DNA from: Notospermus geniculatus
Lineage: Eukaryota > Nemertea > Pilidiophora > Heteronemertea > Lineidae
Direction: 5' to 3'
Length of the DNA: 64,000 nt
Assembly: GCA_002633025.1 (NCBI GenBank)
Contig: NMRB01000871.1
Location: 177,455 to 241,454 of the forward strand
Under the pieces are notes generated by a model. That model had not been told where the DNA came from. It made no database searches and was given only the letters and a program-made list of their open reading frames with translations. How positions within the stretch are numbered: position 1 is the first letter of the stretch; every line of letters begins with the position of its first letter. A program made the translations under genes and the position numbers. Shown in pieces: positions 56,601-64,000 of this stretch.

Positions 56601-58750
56601 AGAAGAGGCAGAAGCAGCGATGAAAATACAGGCCGGTTTCCGTGGTCACAAAGTGCGGAAAGAGCTGGCCGAGGAGACTGATGCGGCTGTTAAGATTCAG
56701 GCCAATTATCGTGGATTCAAAACTCGCAAGGCGCTCGCTGATCAGGCGGAGGAAGACGCTGCAGCGACTAAAATACAGGCGACATTCCGGGGCCGTAAAA
56801 CACGCAACGAACTCGCTCAGGTTTGCCACATGAATGTCAGGGAGCTCGCCGCATACCACTGCAACTATTTTGTGATTTTGTCAGTTCGTGGATGTTTTTT
56901 TACCCAGCCGAGACCAGGCCCACAATCTGTATAATTTGATAGTTCCGTCAATAACTTTATTCCTAAATTCCATTATCTTCAGAATCTCAGGCCATGACAG
57001 TTCCCCCCTCTTTTAAACAAAAACACGAGGGTGGAGCATTTGCATAGACACTGGTATTTCAGGATGGAATTGCCATAAATGTTTCCCTGGTTGCAGTGGT
57101 TGTGGAAGCTTATGTCGTCTGGTTGCGCCTTGGTGGACTTTGTCATGCGCAGCTTGGCTCTGTTGTCATATGTTGGCACTGTATTAGACCTGTCTCTACT
57201 TATGTTCCACACTTTTATTCTATTGTATGTGGAAGTACATGTATTGTATTAAGTTGATTCTCAAAGAATAACGATCTTCAATTTCGTGTTCTATATTACT
57301 TATGTGTGCAAACTTGTTCTGCAAGCAAGAATGAAAATGCCGGTGAAAACCGTACAGCAAGGGCGAAAAACCTGTTGCACGTACGGAAATTTCTGAAAGT
57401 TTTTGTCTGCCATCTTCTTTGCTTGTATTGTATTGTATTGTATATCTGTGCAACATGTACCATATTTTTTCAGAGTGTTAGCCGTGTAGAAATGTATCAT
57501 GTCTTTTGTTCTAGCGCTGTTTCAAGCAATTGGGCGTAGTCCTGAAACTGGGAGTGAGCTTCTTTCAGTAAAGTCTGATTGCGGGGAAGGATAGGAAATT
57601 CTATAAATAATTGTCTGCTGTCTCTCAATGCCCTCTATTGTTGAGAGGAGATAATGTCATCCGTTTCAGCTTTGGTTCAATTTGATCAATTCCTACATCA
57701 CATAACCTGACGTAAATCCTATATCGATTTTTCAAAACCAGTTCATTTCATAATTTCAGCAAAAGCGGAACAATGCTGCGACAAAAATTCAGGCCAATTA
57801 CCGAGGTCACAATACGCGTAAAAAGTTAGCCGCGGAGAAAGAGGAGGTTGGATAGTTTTCATGTTCTCTGCATGCTGTATATATGGTTGCTTTTCTCCTA
57901 TCACCTGGGCCGATCGCGAGGCACTTCTTCGTGCATCGTCAGGATGCCTGAGTCAAATTTTATGCCAAGTGACTCGCTATCAGTCTAGGTATAACCTTGG
58001 AGGAATTATTCCTCCAAGGTATAACCCACTGCTGTATGTTAGGTAGACTGCACCCTCGACAGGTCCACCAGTTTTGTATGATTGCACCTGGTTATTGGTA
58101 TTTCTCTTATATGCACTCTTAAGCCCTACCCTCTTGCCCCGCCTCTTGCTCAGCTTGGGCGAGGACGTGTGCTCTGTCTGATCTGGAGACCAAAGTCTGC
58201 AGATAATGGTTCTATCCCCTATTCAATAGACTCGATCACTCCAAAAGAGCGCAGCACCTGACAGGGTCAGCGTCATGACGTCCCGCACGTCATTTCATGA
58301 TGTCTTGAGGTGAGACGAAAAAAATCAATTTGTTTCACGACGTCAAGATCGCTGAAACAACCAGATTTTTTTGAGTCGTGTCATGGCGTTCAGAAATGAC
58401 GTGTGGGACGTCATGACGCTACCCTGTCAGGTGCTGCACTCTTTTTGAGCGTGATATCGTCTATTGTATTCTGCATCTTTTAGGTGTCTGTATTCTACTT
58501 TCATAGCTTGTGTCATTGTTTGACTCCAAGCCAAGTCTGTCATTGTACAGTAACAATCAGGCAATCGTCGGTTAATGCTGGGGTGTCAGTTACCATCGTG
58601 GACATTTTGTCCACATTGTGTGTAAGAAGTTCCTGGTGTATCGGCAACACATCGAGAGGTCAGTTGACCATCTCTAACGTCCGAAATGTAGGATAGTCAC
58701 CGCGTAATTCTAATGCTATGTTTTTCTTGTCATTCCAGGCAGCTGCATAA
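38389..58750 (+). CDS. DCDC2: DCDC2-like doublecortin protein with C-terminal IQ repeats
   Basis: Exons placed: 38389-38681, 39220-39277, 45431-45568, 45748-45900, 48080-48277, 49472-49581, 49710-49825, 49987-50055, 50484-50756, 51210-51287, 51507-51554, 52333-52407, 53102-53371, 53552-53632, 53951-53974, 54332-54451, 55073-55141, 56341-56820, 57760-57846, 58739-58750. That is about 917 codons. Exon 2 ends in phase 0 and exon 3 needs two leading bases, so at least one linker exon (length 2 mod 3) is missing. It has two doublecortin domains, a disordered region with VDLPVDQ as in human DCDC2, a KKK-rich segment, then eight IQ motifs. DCDC2 binds microtubules in primary cilia; IQ motifs would bind calmodulin. 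Donors starting GTT (after 50756, 51287, 51554, 57846) are weak. Confidence 0.82.
39885..39898 (+). promoter_or_regulatory. Consensus RFX X-box in intron 2
   Basis: GTTTCCATGGTAAC matches the RFX dimer consensus at every fixed position and is a near-perfect palindrome. It lies about 1.5 kb downstream of the start codon and about 1.9 kb upstream of the intronic ORF. Confidence 0.55.
40648..40862. mobile_element. MITE with AGAGGCCTTG ends
   Basis: AGAGGCCTTGCAAATGACGTCA and TGACGTCAATTTTCAAGGCCTCT are inverted. GGGGGGCACA and TGTGCCCCCC blocks also pair inside. Confidence 0.8.
41787..42950 (+). CDS. Unrecognised 387-codon disordered ORF inside DCDC2-like intron 2
   Basis: ATG at 41787 in good context (A at -3, G at +4). 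The product is rich in R, K, G, S, D and P (DDPGDDSDWVHLPI, KPRGKFPKAFRRKGG, SRSRNRRVAG) with no recognised domain, membrane segment or repeat. The frame could run to TGA at 42948-42950, but a good donor (ATG|GTAGGT) lies at 42926/42927. It may therefore be the first exon of an alternative transcript from a promoter near TATAAAGG (41354-41361). A phase-0 donor could splice in frame to exon 8 (49987), giving a form with IQ motifs but no doublecortin domains. A nested independent gene is the alternative. An open frame this long is unlikely by chance. Confidence 0.5.
   Translation: MASMSVHSGVDDPGDDSDWVHLPIINKGKVHATKSRISRQDSLGLLKKKFPAGSEGSISNQGKPWKDSNSALDRGVQDGPGNFRRMQGHPSLTSEGSFDLNDLDRDVPNVFSKPKRHVRAGGRDNHRGDPESVDGVYEMESISGETESFPKKDEMLRRRKPRGKFPKAFRRKGGQSNQFRDGVLEKTKRTSNGGYAPAGKSGEPSEGVKDGTARFPVPADGVGSNPAVQERRIPASSRSRNRRVAGPGKQKGDVPKVMKGRKDSDGGIRGERLLDSTSEELDKTVRTDRQTDHRADVLLVSSHPSPSGHCSASTGDASRVETYDLAEMENKLRKDSNRSYDYSLHTRSKRNSRVEISGAGRPKWVSPPGVPKARSDVLEMVGNSLMS
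44597..44843. mobile_element. MITE with TTAAAGGAGTTAGACGC ends
   Basis: TTAAAGGAGTTAGACGCTTAAG... and ...GGCGTCTAACTCCTTTAA form roughly 30-bp inverted ends. The core includes GGTGGCAGCACC twice. Confidence 0.85.
44850..45119 (-). pseudogene. EF-hand-like ORF fragment, antisense
   Basis: The minus-strand frame from 45119 reads GRKLHELFMSCGGMD, then FNWLDLKKDDHGGISRKDF and NKTALRRLG. This has the layout of an EF-hand (hydrophobic helix, D-rich GGIS loop, DF, AL..LG helix), though loop position 1 is not Asp. It then hits a C12 run on the plus strand (about 44897-44908, read as glycines) and a MITE. It could be one exon of a nested gene, a retrocopy fragment or chance; no splice partners were found. 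Confidence 0.35.
45205..45322. mobile_element. Family B repeat, diverged copy
   Basis: GAGTTGCTCTCAATTCTCC, ACCATTGGTTTCC, GTTGAGTTGAGAAAACTCACG: same order as family-B copies, in reverse. Confidence 0.5.
45431..45900 (+). CDS. DCDC2: DCDC2-like exons 3-4: second doublecortin domain
   Basis: Exon 45431-45568 encodes VYLNGDFLRPASRILLPPRL, and exon 45748-45900 encodes LCTLEGSPVRNAADLKNLEY then YVALGKYEAFINCGYGRP. These correspond to FLIANGDLINPASRLLIP, RLYTLEGKLV and FYVAVGRDKFKKL in human DCDC2. The intron between is in phase 2. Exon 3 begins with one base of a split codon, so its upstream partner must end with two. Confidence 0.9.
46060..46400 (+). repeat. Diverged minisatellite
   Basis: About 40-bp units sharing CAGTCATTTGGCAGATTTCTG..CACTGACAG..ACTTACT, strongly mutated. 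Confidence 0.5.
46405..46542. mobile_element. Palindromic MITE
   Basis: AGGCTTCCTTTACATAGAAG.. and ..TACATGTAAGGGAAGCCT, with a long inverted interior (TATACGGTATACGAAAACGC). Confidence 0.85.
47701..47936. mobile_element. Palindromic MITE, family A copy 2
   Basis: Same organisation as 19463-19708: AAAAGAGTGCAGCACCTGAC and GTCAGGTGCTGCACTCTTTT ends, GACGTCCCGCACGTCATT inside. The left terminus is damaged. Confidence 0.82.
48278..49471 (+). other. DCDC2-like intron 5
   Basis: No exon seen. A perfect hairpin at about 48346-48386 pairs GAATCTGGTTGGC with GCCAACCAGATTC. The rest is unremarkable AT-rich sequence. Confidence 0.5.
49472..53632 (+). CDS. DCDC2: DCDC2-like middle exons: acidic disordered region
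   Basis: Exons 6-14 encode a charged, low-complexity region: KPKEREEDDDPFHRKP, then TKVDLPVDQVEAEEVK, which parallels TQVEVPVDQRPAEIV of human DCDC2. Next come HLEYDEDHERYL and a serine-rich segment. DIEYDVDLMKKPSVEG follows, then a basic RKKKGRGRVRAPPRGQF patch. The small exons keep phase 0 from 49987 onward, so any could be skipped without breaking the frame. No fold is expected. Confidence 0.75.
51720..51970 (+). repeat. 26-bp minisatellite in DCDC2-like intron 11
   Basis: Nine or so units of GTGTCCTTCCCTCCACATTG plus GGACA, later units altered to CACTTGGGGACAG. All three frames stay open because of the repeat, so they are not genes. Confidence 0.92.
52408..53101 (+). other. DCDC2-like intron 12 with family B repeat
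   Basis: No exon seen apart from the flanks. The family-B element occupies 52818-52985. Confidence 0.6.
52818..52985. mobile_element. Family B repeat with intact ends
   Basis: CCACGAGAGTTTTCATGTCT and GAAAACTCTCACGTGG inverted ends, with GAGTTGGCTCTCACTGGG and TTGCCCGTTGAGGGCTGAC inside. This copy best shows the terminal repeats. Confidence 0.7.
54098..54185 (+). repeat. 18-bp tandem repeat
   Basis: About five copies of GACAGTCCACACAGATGT in DCDC2-like intron 15. Confidence 0.9.
54332..54451 (+). CDS. DCDC2: DCDC2-like exon 16: first IQ motif
   Basis: Encodes an acidic lead-in (SDEQESEDDDDK), then ENAATQIQKNVRAYQQREKY, a degenerate IQ motif. Phase 0 at both ends. Confidence 0.75.
55190..55400. 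mobile_element. Family B repeat, locally duplicated left end
   Basis: GAAGTTGGCTCTCTATGGGC occurs twice (about 55190 and 55248) before one right end (GAATTGCCCATTCAGAGCTG). Confidence 0.65.
55577..55690 (+). CDS. Possible alternative last exon of the DCDC2-like gene
   Basis: After a good acceptor (TAATTTTTCAG) a phase-0 frame reads VLPVLTEVVGLDNNVYRITL and ends after 37 codons in KKTKK and TAA. Splicing from 55141 would end the protein before the main IQ block. No transcript evidence is available; chance is possible. Confidence 0.35.
   Translation, partial: VLPVLTEVVGLDNNVYRITLHICLQLAQGDSVKKTKK
56341..56820 (+). CDS. DCDC2: DCDC2-like exon 18: six IQ motifs
   Basis: One exon encodes six motifs of the form AATKIQATFRGHRARKQL, with starts spaced 23 to 41 residues apart (the first pair is furthest apart). 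All keep the IQ, the R/G in position and the terminal R-K. IQ motifs bind calmodulin or EF-hand light chains. The repeats are most alike in motifs 2-4, indicating internal duplication. The donor after 56820 (GTTTGC) is weak; reading through would add about 38 codons to a stop at 56934. Confidence 0.88.
56821..57759 (+). other. DCDC2-like intron 18
   Basis: No exon recognised; TTGTATTGTATTGTATTGTA microsatellite near 57421-57441. Confidence 0.5.
57760..57846 (+). CDS. DCDC2: DCDC2-like exon 19: last IQ motif
   Basis: Encodes NNAATKIQANYRGHNTRKKL, then AAEKEE, and joins the final exon at 58739, which adds three alanines and the stop TAA (58748-58750). Confidence 0.82.
57995..58019. repeat. Short perfect hairpin
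   Basis: CCTTGGAGGAAT then ATTCCTCCAAGG, flanked by further TATAACC/GGTATA pairing. Confidence 0.8.
58224..58466. mobile_element. Palindromic MITE, family A copy 3
   Basis: CAATAGACTCGATCACTCCA and the inverted GAGCGTGATATCGTCTATTG ends; interior as in copies 1 and 2. Best preserved terminal repeat of the three. Confidence 0.88.
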
Positions 58751-59290
58751 GCCGATGACCTCGAGAGAATTCACCCATCGAAATTTCCCAACATCGAAAA
58801 TTCCTGAGGAGACGGTTACGTTTTGTTCACAGGATATTAACCATCACGATTCCACCAAGTATTAATCCTCGAGCAAGACGCTTCACTTGTTGTATATATA
58901 GACACTGGAGTATTAACAAATGGACAATCACTCATCATTTGATTGTGGTATCAGTTGATTCAGATTCTAACCACGGTCATTTCAATAGATTTTTCCTGAA
59001 ATTTTCATTATTAAGTATTTGGATTGTCATTTCGCAGTCGGACTTTTTGCTCTCCACTGAATAAAGTTCATATGAGAGATTGAATAGAGTTTGTGAGAGA
59101 TTGAATTAAGTTGAAGAGAGATTGAATTAAGTTGAAGAGAGATTGAATAAAGTTGATGTCAGGTTGAATAAGGTTGATGCAAGGTTCGATGCTTTGCTGT
59201 CCCCTGCCAGGATGACAACAACTAACAGCCGAAGGTCCATCAGTGATTGCACAAGCCTGCTACAGTGCTAGGCCTATGTGTGGAGGCTTA

Positions 59291-59430
59291 GGCCCGTATG
59301 CACAGACGTTCCTCCACTCAGACTTGAGTGTGAGGTCGACCTTAATCTTTTGTATTCTACCCTGCAAACAATAGGTAAAGGTCGACCTCACACTCAAGTG
59401 TGAGTGGAGGAACGTCTGTGCATACGGGCC
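59291..59430. mobile_element. Foldback MITE
   Basis: GGCCCGTATGCACAGACGTT and AACGTCTGTGCATACGGGCC ends, arms about 55 bp including GGTCGACCT. Confidence 0.88.
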
Positions 59431-59799
59431 TTAGAGTCGGGAAACTTGCCTTTTAAATATTTTAGTGAATTTCAGGAAATTTCACCATTCATAGTCATTG
59501 TCACTTTCATGTATTTATATCTAGTGATTTGTTTGCCCTTCTGTTTGATTGGTTGGTGTGGTTTGACTAATTATATTCTGTTTCCATGACAACGAGTTTG
59601 GTTGCTATGATGATGACCAGCTTGTAACTTTCAAGACGTTATGTATTATATGTTCTTATTTTGTGGTTAATAGATTAGCTGTTCATAATGATTTGGCAGC
59701 AAGTAGTTATTTTTAGTACCAGAAAAATATTTGCAGTAAATTAACATCTTCAATGAAACAAATAAATAAATTCAATGAAACAAATTGGAATATTGATGA

Positions 59800-60006
59800 T
59801 ATGTGACCTGTCACGGCAAAACCAGTCGCATGTTGCTCAGAAGGTGAGCCTCAACGAACTAAGATGACACCAGGAGAGAATGGAAGAAATAGATTATTTC
59901 AGATTTCACAATAGACAGACAATATATTGAAACTGACAAACATTTGGTCTCATCCTGCCAAGCTAAGAGCGACGTGTGCCTGGTTTTGTTGCGACGCGTC
60001 ACATAT
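59800..60006. mobile_element. MITE with TATGTGAC ends
   Basis: ATATGTGACCTGTCACGGCAAAACCAG and CTGGTTTTGTTGCGACGCGTCACATAT are imperfect inverted ends. Confidence 0.75.
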
Positions 60007-61221
60007 AGGATCAATGTTTTATTACTATTAAACAGAAATGAACAAAGAAGCCTATGTTTGCCTGTTATAGTTGTAAGTCCTATCTTTTTAGTAAGATGTT
60101 GGTTTTGATTGTATTCTTGGTTACGTAATCACCATGGCGACCAACTTCCTGTAGTTGGTATCATTCCGATATTTATCGTTGACTTCATATTTTCCATTTG
60201 TATGCCTACTTTTACTAAGTACAACTTTTTTTATGATAATGGTGATGAATTTCATGAGTTTTTGTTGATGGTAACCATGGCAATTATGTAACCATAGCAA
60301 CCAAACGTAACTATGCAAACATTGCTGTGTTGATGTTGTTTAAGCCGAGAAGCATGAATGAATTCCTGAATGAATGCCAGTTCAGAATCCTTGGCACAAA
60401 ATTGCCAGCTATCGAGTCCGTGAATCTAGGATTTCTGATGGAAGTTTTAAAAGAGATTTCAATCAAAGCTATTGCGGAGGATTCAAGAACAGACATTATT
60501 AATGATGTTTTTTATTGATATATTCCGTCCTAAACTACCACAGTAGATGGTTTTAAACTGTGATATTTTACTAGATTGTATAGTACGGTATTTTTATAAA
60601 ATGTGTAACATAAACTCTCTATGTTAGTGTTCTGTCTTCTGGTTCCGTGTAAAAATTCTTCATCTTCACTGGATGCCGGAGTGTCAGTTTCCGCTGCTGA
60701 GATGAGTGGTTGAAGTCACAGCAAGTGTTGTTGTGATCTTTTCAAAGGTCTCAGCCAATCAAATCACTGGCGGACAATATAGCAATGCGACCGCGGTGGA
60801 AGGAAAGCACAAGATTTCAGTTCTTTTTGGATGACAAAATGGAAACCAAGTGAACAATGACAATTGAACATCTGAGGGCCTCAGACACTTATGTCTGTTA
60901 ATCCCCTGTAGGGGAATGTTGTCACTAATGAGATGGGAATTTACTTTTGTCACTTAAATTCCTATCCAAAAAGAACTCATAATCTTGGCTGCCTCATGTT
61001 AGCTTGTAAATTCTTTATAGTCGGTTTCAATAAAAGTATAATGACTAATGAATGAATCTTTCTTTACTAATTTCAGTTTTAAAGTCTTTACAGTGATTGT
61101 TTTGGGCCTTCACTTATACTAAGCGGCGTTCATGTTGCAGGAGACATTTCATGTCATTTTGTGGGTGGAGTCGTGGATGATGTCGTCCCCCGGTGTCGTC
61201 CTGTCAACCTCCCACTTCATT

Positions 61222-61286
61222 CATTTTGGTTCCCGAAGCCGCTGCTAGGGTTTCTAGCTCTAGCGGCGGCTTATGGAACCAAAATG
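61222..61286. repeat. Hairpin
   Basis: CATTTTGGTTCC..AAGCCGC and GCGGC..GGAACCAAAATG inverted arms. Confidence 0.8.
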
Positions 61287-61320
61287 TTCATGAGAATGTC
61301 GAGCTAGTATAAGTACATGG

Positions 61321-61541
61321 ATTCTTGACGTAGTCTGACCTTTTGACCCTAATTTGCATACCATAATGTTAAATCATAATGCTTGCATTCGTTTCATCCG
61401 ATGAGCTTCGGGTATTTCCGTAAACACGTGGTCAAGGTTCTAAAAATAGATCAACATCATTCGCGAATGATTTGAAGGTTCACCATGATTTACCATTATG
61501 CTATGCAAATTGAGGGCAAAAGGTCAGGTTACGTCATGAAT
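61321..61541. mobile_element. MITE upstream of CAND1
   Basis: ATTCTTGACGTAGTCTGACC.. and ..GGTCAGGTTACGTCATGAAT ends with long imperfect arms (ATTTGCATACCATAATG / CATTATGCTATGCAAAT). Confidence 0.8.
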
Positions 61542-61911
61542 CCAGTCGTCGATTCTCAGACAGCCAAATGTAGGCCATTCGTACAAAATTCATCAACCTT
61601 CTTTAATACTGCACAACTGCTCAAAATACGTATTATTGTAGTACATTAATATTTCTGATAAATTTTGGGACGTTGATGGTGGTAAATTCAATCAAATGTA
61701 CTTTTCATACTAACTCGACGCTGGGCGTTCTAAATGTAGTACATAGAGGGCAGCACTGGCCGGATACATCACTCCCCTGTGCAAAAATTGTCAAAGGGTC
61801 GCCGGTTCCAAAAATAAATAGGCCTCATATCCGGCGGAATTCTGCAAATCCCTGAGTGACAAGTCACAATTGCGACTTCTCTTTACATAGATCGAAATCA
61901 AAACAGCCAAA

Positions 61912-64000
61912 ATGACGACCGTTTCGTATCAAATTGCTGGCTTGATCGACAAGGTGAGCGTTGGAATACGATGGGTTGGGCATGTGGAAGTGCGGCCGCC
62001 ATCTTAGCGTGCATTTGCATGTACATTTTGCAGTGTCGGCCTACATTGTCTGCACTGCACTACACTACAGACAGTGCCTGATGCATGATGCGTGCGTGTC
62101 CAATTTGCGATCTGTCATGTTAATATCTGTGCTTTATTGCTGGCTGCTTCCTCCAACTGGCAGCTGATGTTCTGCCCGCTGAATGAAGCACAAATCCATC
62201 ATCAATCATCTGTTGTGTAACCTAGGCCTAGGCCTATCTAGGGCCTATGTGTACTGTAGGCCTGTCTGTCTGCATGTGACTGTGCCAACAAGGAAGGCCA
62301 AGCCCAGTCAGTGCAGTGCCAGTTTTGCCGTCAAGGCGTCAGTCATGGATGGAAGTGGAGGCTAGAGGCTGGAGCTACTCATGACATTGACAAAATTATG
62401 AAAATGAATAAAGACAGGATTCATCGTCCAAGAAAAACAAGTCCATTTGGCTGGGTGTCATCTAAAAGCTGTCATCATCATCATCATCATCAGCCATGAT
62501 GTGTGCAGAAAATTTGTCATGACTGACAACGTCTGATATGATGAGATGATCATGATCATTAGGCCTGTGTGTGTGACATGATGATGCATCACTCTCGGCT
62601 CATACGTCTCTGAGGTGTACTCGAAGGCCTACTTCTTCTTGGATTCTGGATAAGGCAACTGGTATAAATTCAATATCCCTTTCTTTCCAGATGAAGTCTG
62701 CTGATAAGGACTTCAGGTTCATGGCCACCAATGACCTGATGGTTGAACTTCAGAAAGACTCCATCAAACTTGATGACGACAGTGAGAGGAAGATTGTCCA
62801 AATGTTGCTGAGGTTGCTGGAAGATAAGAATGGAGAAGTTCAGAATCTGGCTGTCAAGTGGTAAGTTCATCTCTGATAATAATAATAATGTGAATAATGT
62901 AGATCATGCTCCTCCTAACTCAGACTATCTATATTCCATCTTCTTAACTGCTTCTCAAAATTGCCCACTCATTTTGTTGCAGCCTCGGTCCACTGGTAAA
63001 CAAAGTCAAGGAGTTTCAGGTGGAAACAATTGTCGACACCCTCTGCACCAACATGTTGTCTGATAAAGAGCAGTTACGTGACATCTCCAGTATTGGCCTG
63101 AAGACTGTGATTAGTGAATTACCGCCATCATCGACCGTTCTGGCGGGGAATATCTGTAAGAAGATTACGAGTAGATTGACAAGTGCCATTACAAAGGTAA
63201 TTACAGTGGAACCCCGGTAACACGACCACCCACGGGACAGACCCAAAGTGGTCGCGTTAGCGGGGTGGTCGCCTTACCGAAATCGGCCCGATGAGTGCCG
63301 ATCCAGACCGAAGTAATCTGAGTGTCATATTTTCTTTTTTATCCATGTTTCGTTTAATAAACCAGACGAGACCATCTCCAGCCTGGCCTGATACTAGTAA
63401 GCAGATAGCCCACTGACACTGTGACGACTAGGATGGACGACTGGCAGGTGTGGAAATGGTGAATTCCGTGTAAATATTGCGCCCGTCTCATGCTTAGGCC
63501 TGCCTTTTATGATCGCTGACCCCAACCGTCACGCACATGGCTTATGTCATGTGTTAATTGGTCCTGTTTGGTACACACACACTGCTAACTCGCCTTTGTT
63601 TGATAATCAGACCACTAATTAGNATCCTTCATCAGGCGATGTCCGAAGGAAATCCACTGTCATATTACTCCTGTAAGTAAGAGGTGTTTGACTCATTGTG
63701 ACTGAGGCAGAGAAAAGGTGAGGGGCTACTTCCATGTTGAAGTGTGTGTATAAGTGTTGAACAAAGAGATGATGTCCAGGTGATTTATAAGTACTCTGAC
63801 TCTGTCATTTCCTTATTTCTACAGATCACCGCAATCTGCCTGCAATATTTGTGCTACGATCCAAACTATAACTACGATGATGAAGACGAGGACGATGCCA
63901 TGGATGCTGACGACGGAGACGAGGACGGTGAGAGTGATGATGAGTACAGTGATGACGATGACATGAGCTGGAAGGTCCGACGTGCCTCGGCAAAATGCCT
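61912..64000 (+). CDS. CAND1: CAND1, cullin-associated NEDD8-dissociated protein (5' part, internal segment missing)
   Basis: The exons are 61912-61953 ([14 protein letters not shown]), 62691-62860 ([20 protein letters not shown]), 62983-63196 ([19 protein letters not shown] to LTSAITK) and 63825 to the window end ([20 protein letters not shown], acidic loop, then [13 protein letters not shown]). All junctions are in phase and nearly identical to vertebrate CAND1, a HEAT-repeat protein that binds unneddylated cullin-RBX1 and exchanges substrate receptors in the nucleus and cytosol. Exon 3 ends at about human residue 144, while the next begins near residue 300. About 150 residues (three to four HEAT repeats) are not encoded in the 628 bases between. 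An isolated N at 63623 lies in that intron. The gene continues beyond the window. Confidence 0.93.
61994..62007 (-). promoter_or_regulatory. YY1-type motif in CAND1 intron 1
   Basis: The minus strand reads CTAAGATGGCGGCC, about 45 bp after the first coding exon. YY1 sites just downstream of starts are common in housekeeping genes. Confidence 0.4.
63212..63282. repeat. Small inverted repeat in CAND1 intron 3
   Basis: CGGTAACACGACCACCC and GGGTGGTCGCCTTACCG pair; probable MITE remnant. Confidence 0.7.

Larger units (their letters stand above)
58751..61911. other. DCDC2-like 3'UTR and spacer before CAND1
   Basis: An AATAAA at 59060-59065 is the first clear polyadenylation signal. A 21-bp tandem repeat (GAATTAAGTTGAAGAGAGATT, about 59085-59180) follows, itself containing AATAAA. 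Four foldback elements and X-box-like words occur at 59580-59593 and near 60270. No protein gene is recognised. Confidence 0.5.

Noticed and set aside
1-64000. CRISPR arrays, operons or prokaryotic defence systems
   Set aside because: Spliced genes, a CCA-less tRNA gene and SINE/LINE content show eukaryotic DNA; the tandem repeats lack regular unique spacers.

Overview
This is a metazoan nuclear window: multi-exon genes with GT-AG introns, a tRNA gene, one LINE and very many short inverted-repeat elements. The abundance of miniature foldback transposons, the AGGCCTA-rich noncoding DNA and the gene families point to a marine invertebrate. The phylum cannot be fixed from the sequence alone.

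Layout. Bases 1-6300 hold no gene, only foldback elements (one with a clear 8-bp target duplication), direct repeats and SINE-like copies. Bases 6322-10294 hold a non-LTR retrotransposon. It has a cellular-type RNase H domain at the N-terminus of its first ORF, then a coiled-coil plus SGNH-esterase ORF in the -1 frame, then an endonuclease/RT ORF that stops at a 20-G run just as the RT domain begins. A canonical A AAA AAG heptamer lies exactly where the RNase H frame would shift into the esterase frame. A tRNA-Ala(UGC) gene lies at 10639-10710 (minus). A 571-base N gap (11324-11894) abuts a perfect 254-bp-arm palindrome.

The main gene is VPS13B (plus strand), from its ATG at 13290 to its stop at 35684. 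I resolve 39 coding exons totalling 12,372 nt (4,123 codons plus stop) in one continuous frame. It encodes the giant lipid-transfer protein linked to Cohen syndrome. Its introns carry several MITEs, a 20-bp minisatellite and a 74-bp tandem duplication that copies an exon end together with its splice donor. A tRNA-derived SINE begins at the stop codon.

Next is a DCDC2-like gene (38389-58750, plus). It has two doublecortin domains, an acidic/basic disordered middle and eight IQ motifs at the C-terminus; human DCDC2 as I recall it has no IQ motifs. At least one linker exon between the doublecortin domains is not found. RFX-type X-boxes occur upstream, in intron 2 and downstream, fitting a ciliary gene. 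Its 6-kb second intron contains a 380-codon disordered ORF ending in a splice donor, and an antisense EF-hand-like ORF.

The window ends inside CAND1 (61912-64000, plus), the cullin-exchange factor. About 150 residues of HEAT repeats are absent between its third and fourth visible exons, close to an isolated N base, so an assembly mis-join is likely.

The three host genes act in different processes: Golgi lipid transfer, ciliary microtubules and ubiquitin-ligase cycling. Nothing suggests that they work together.
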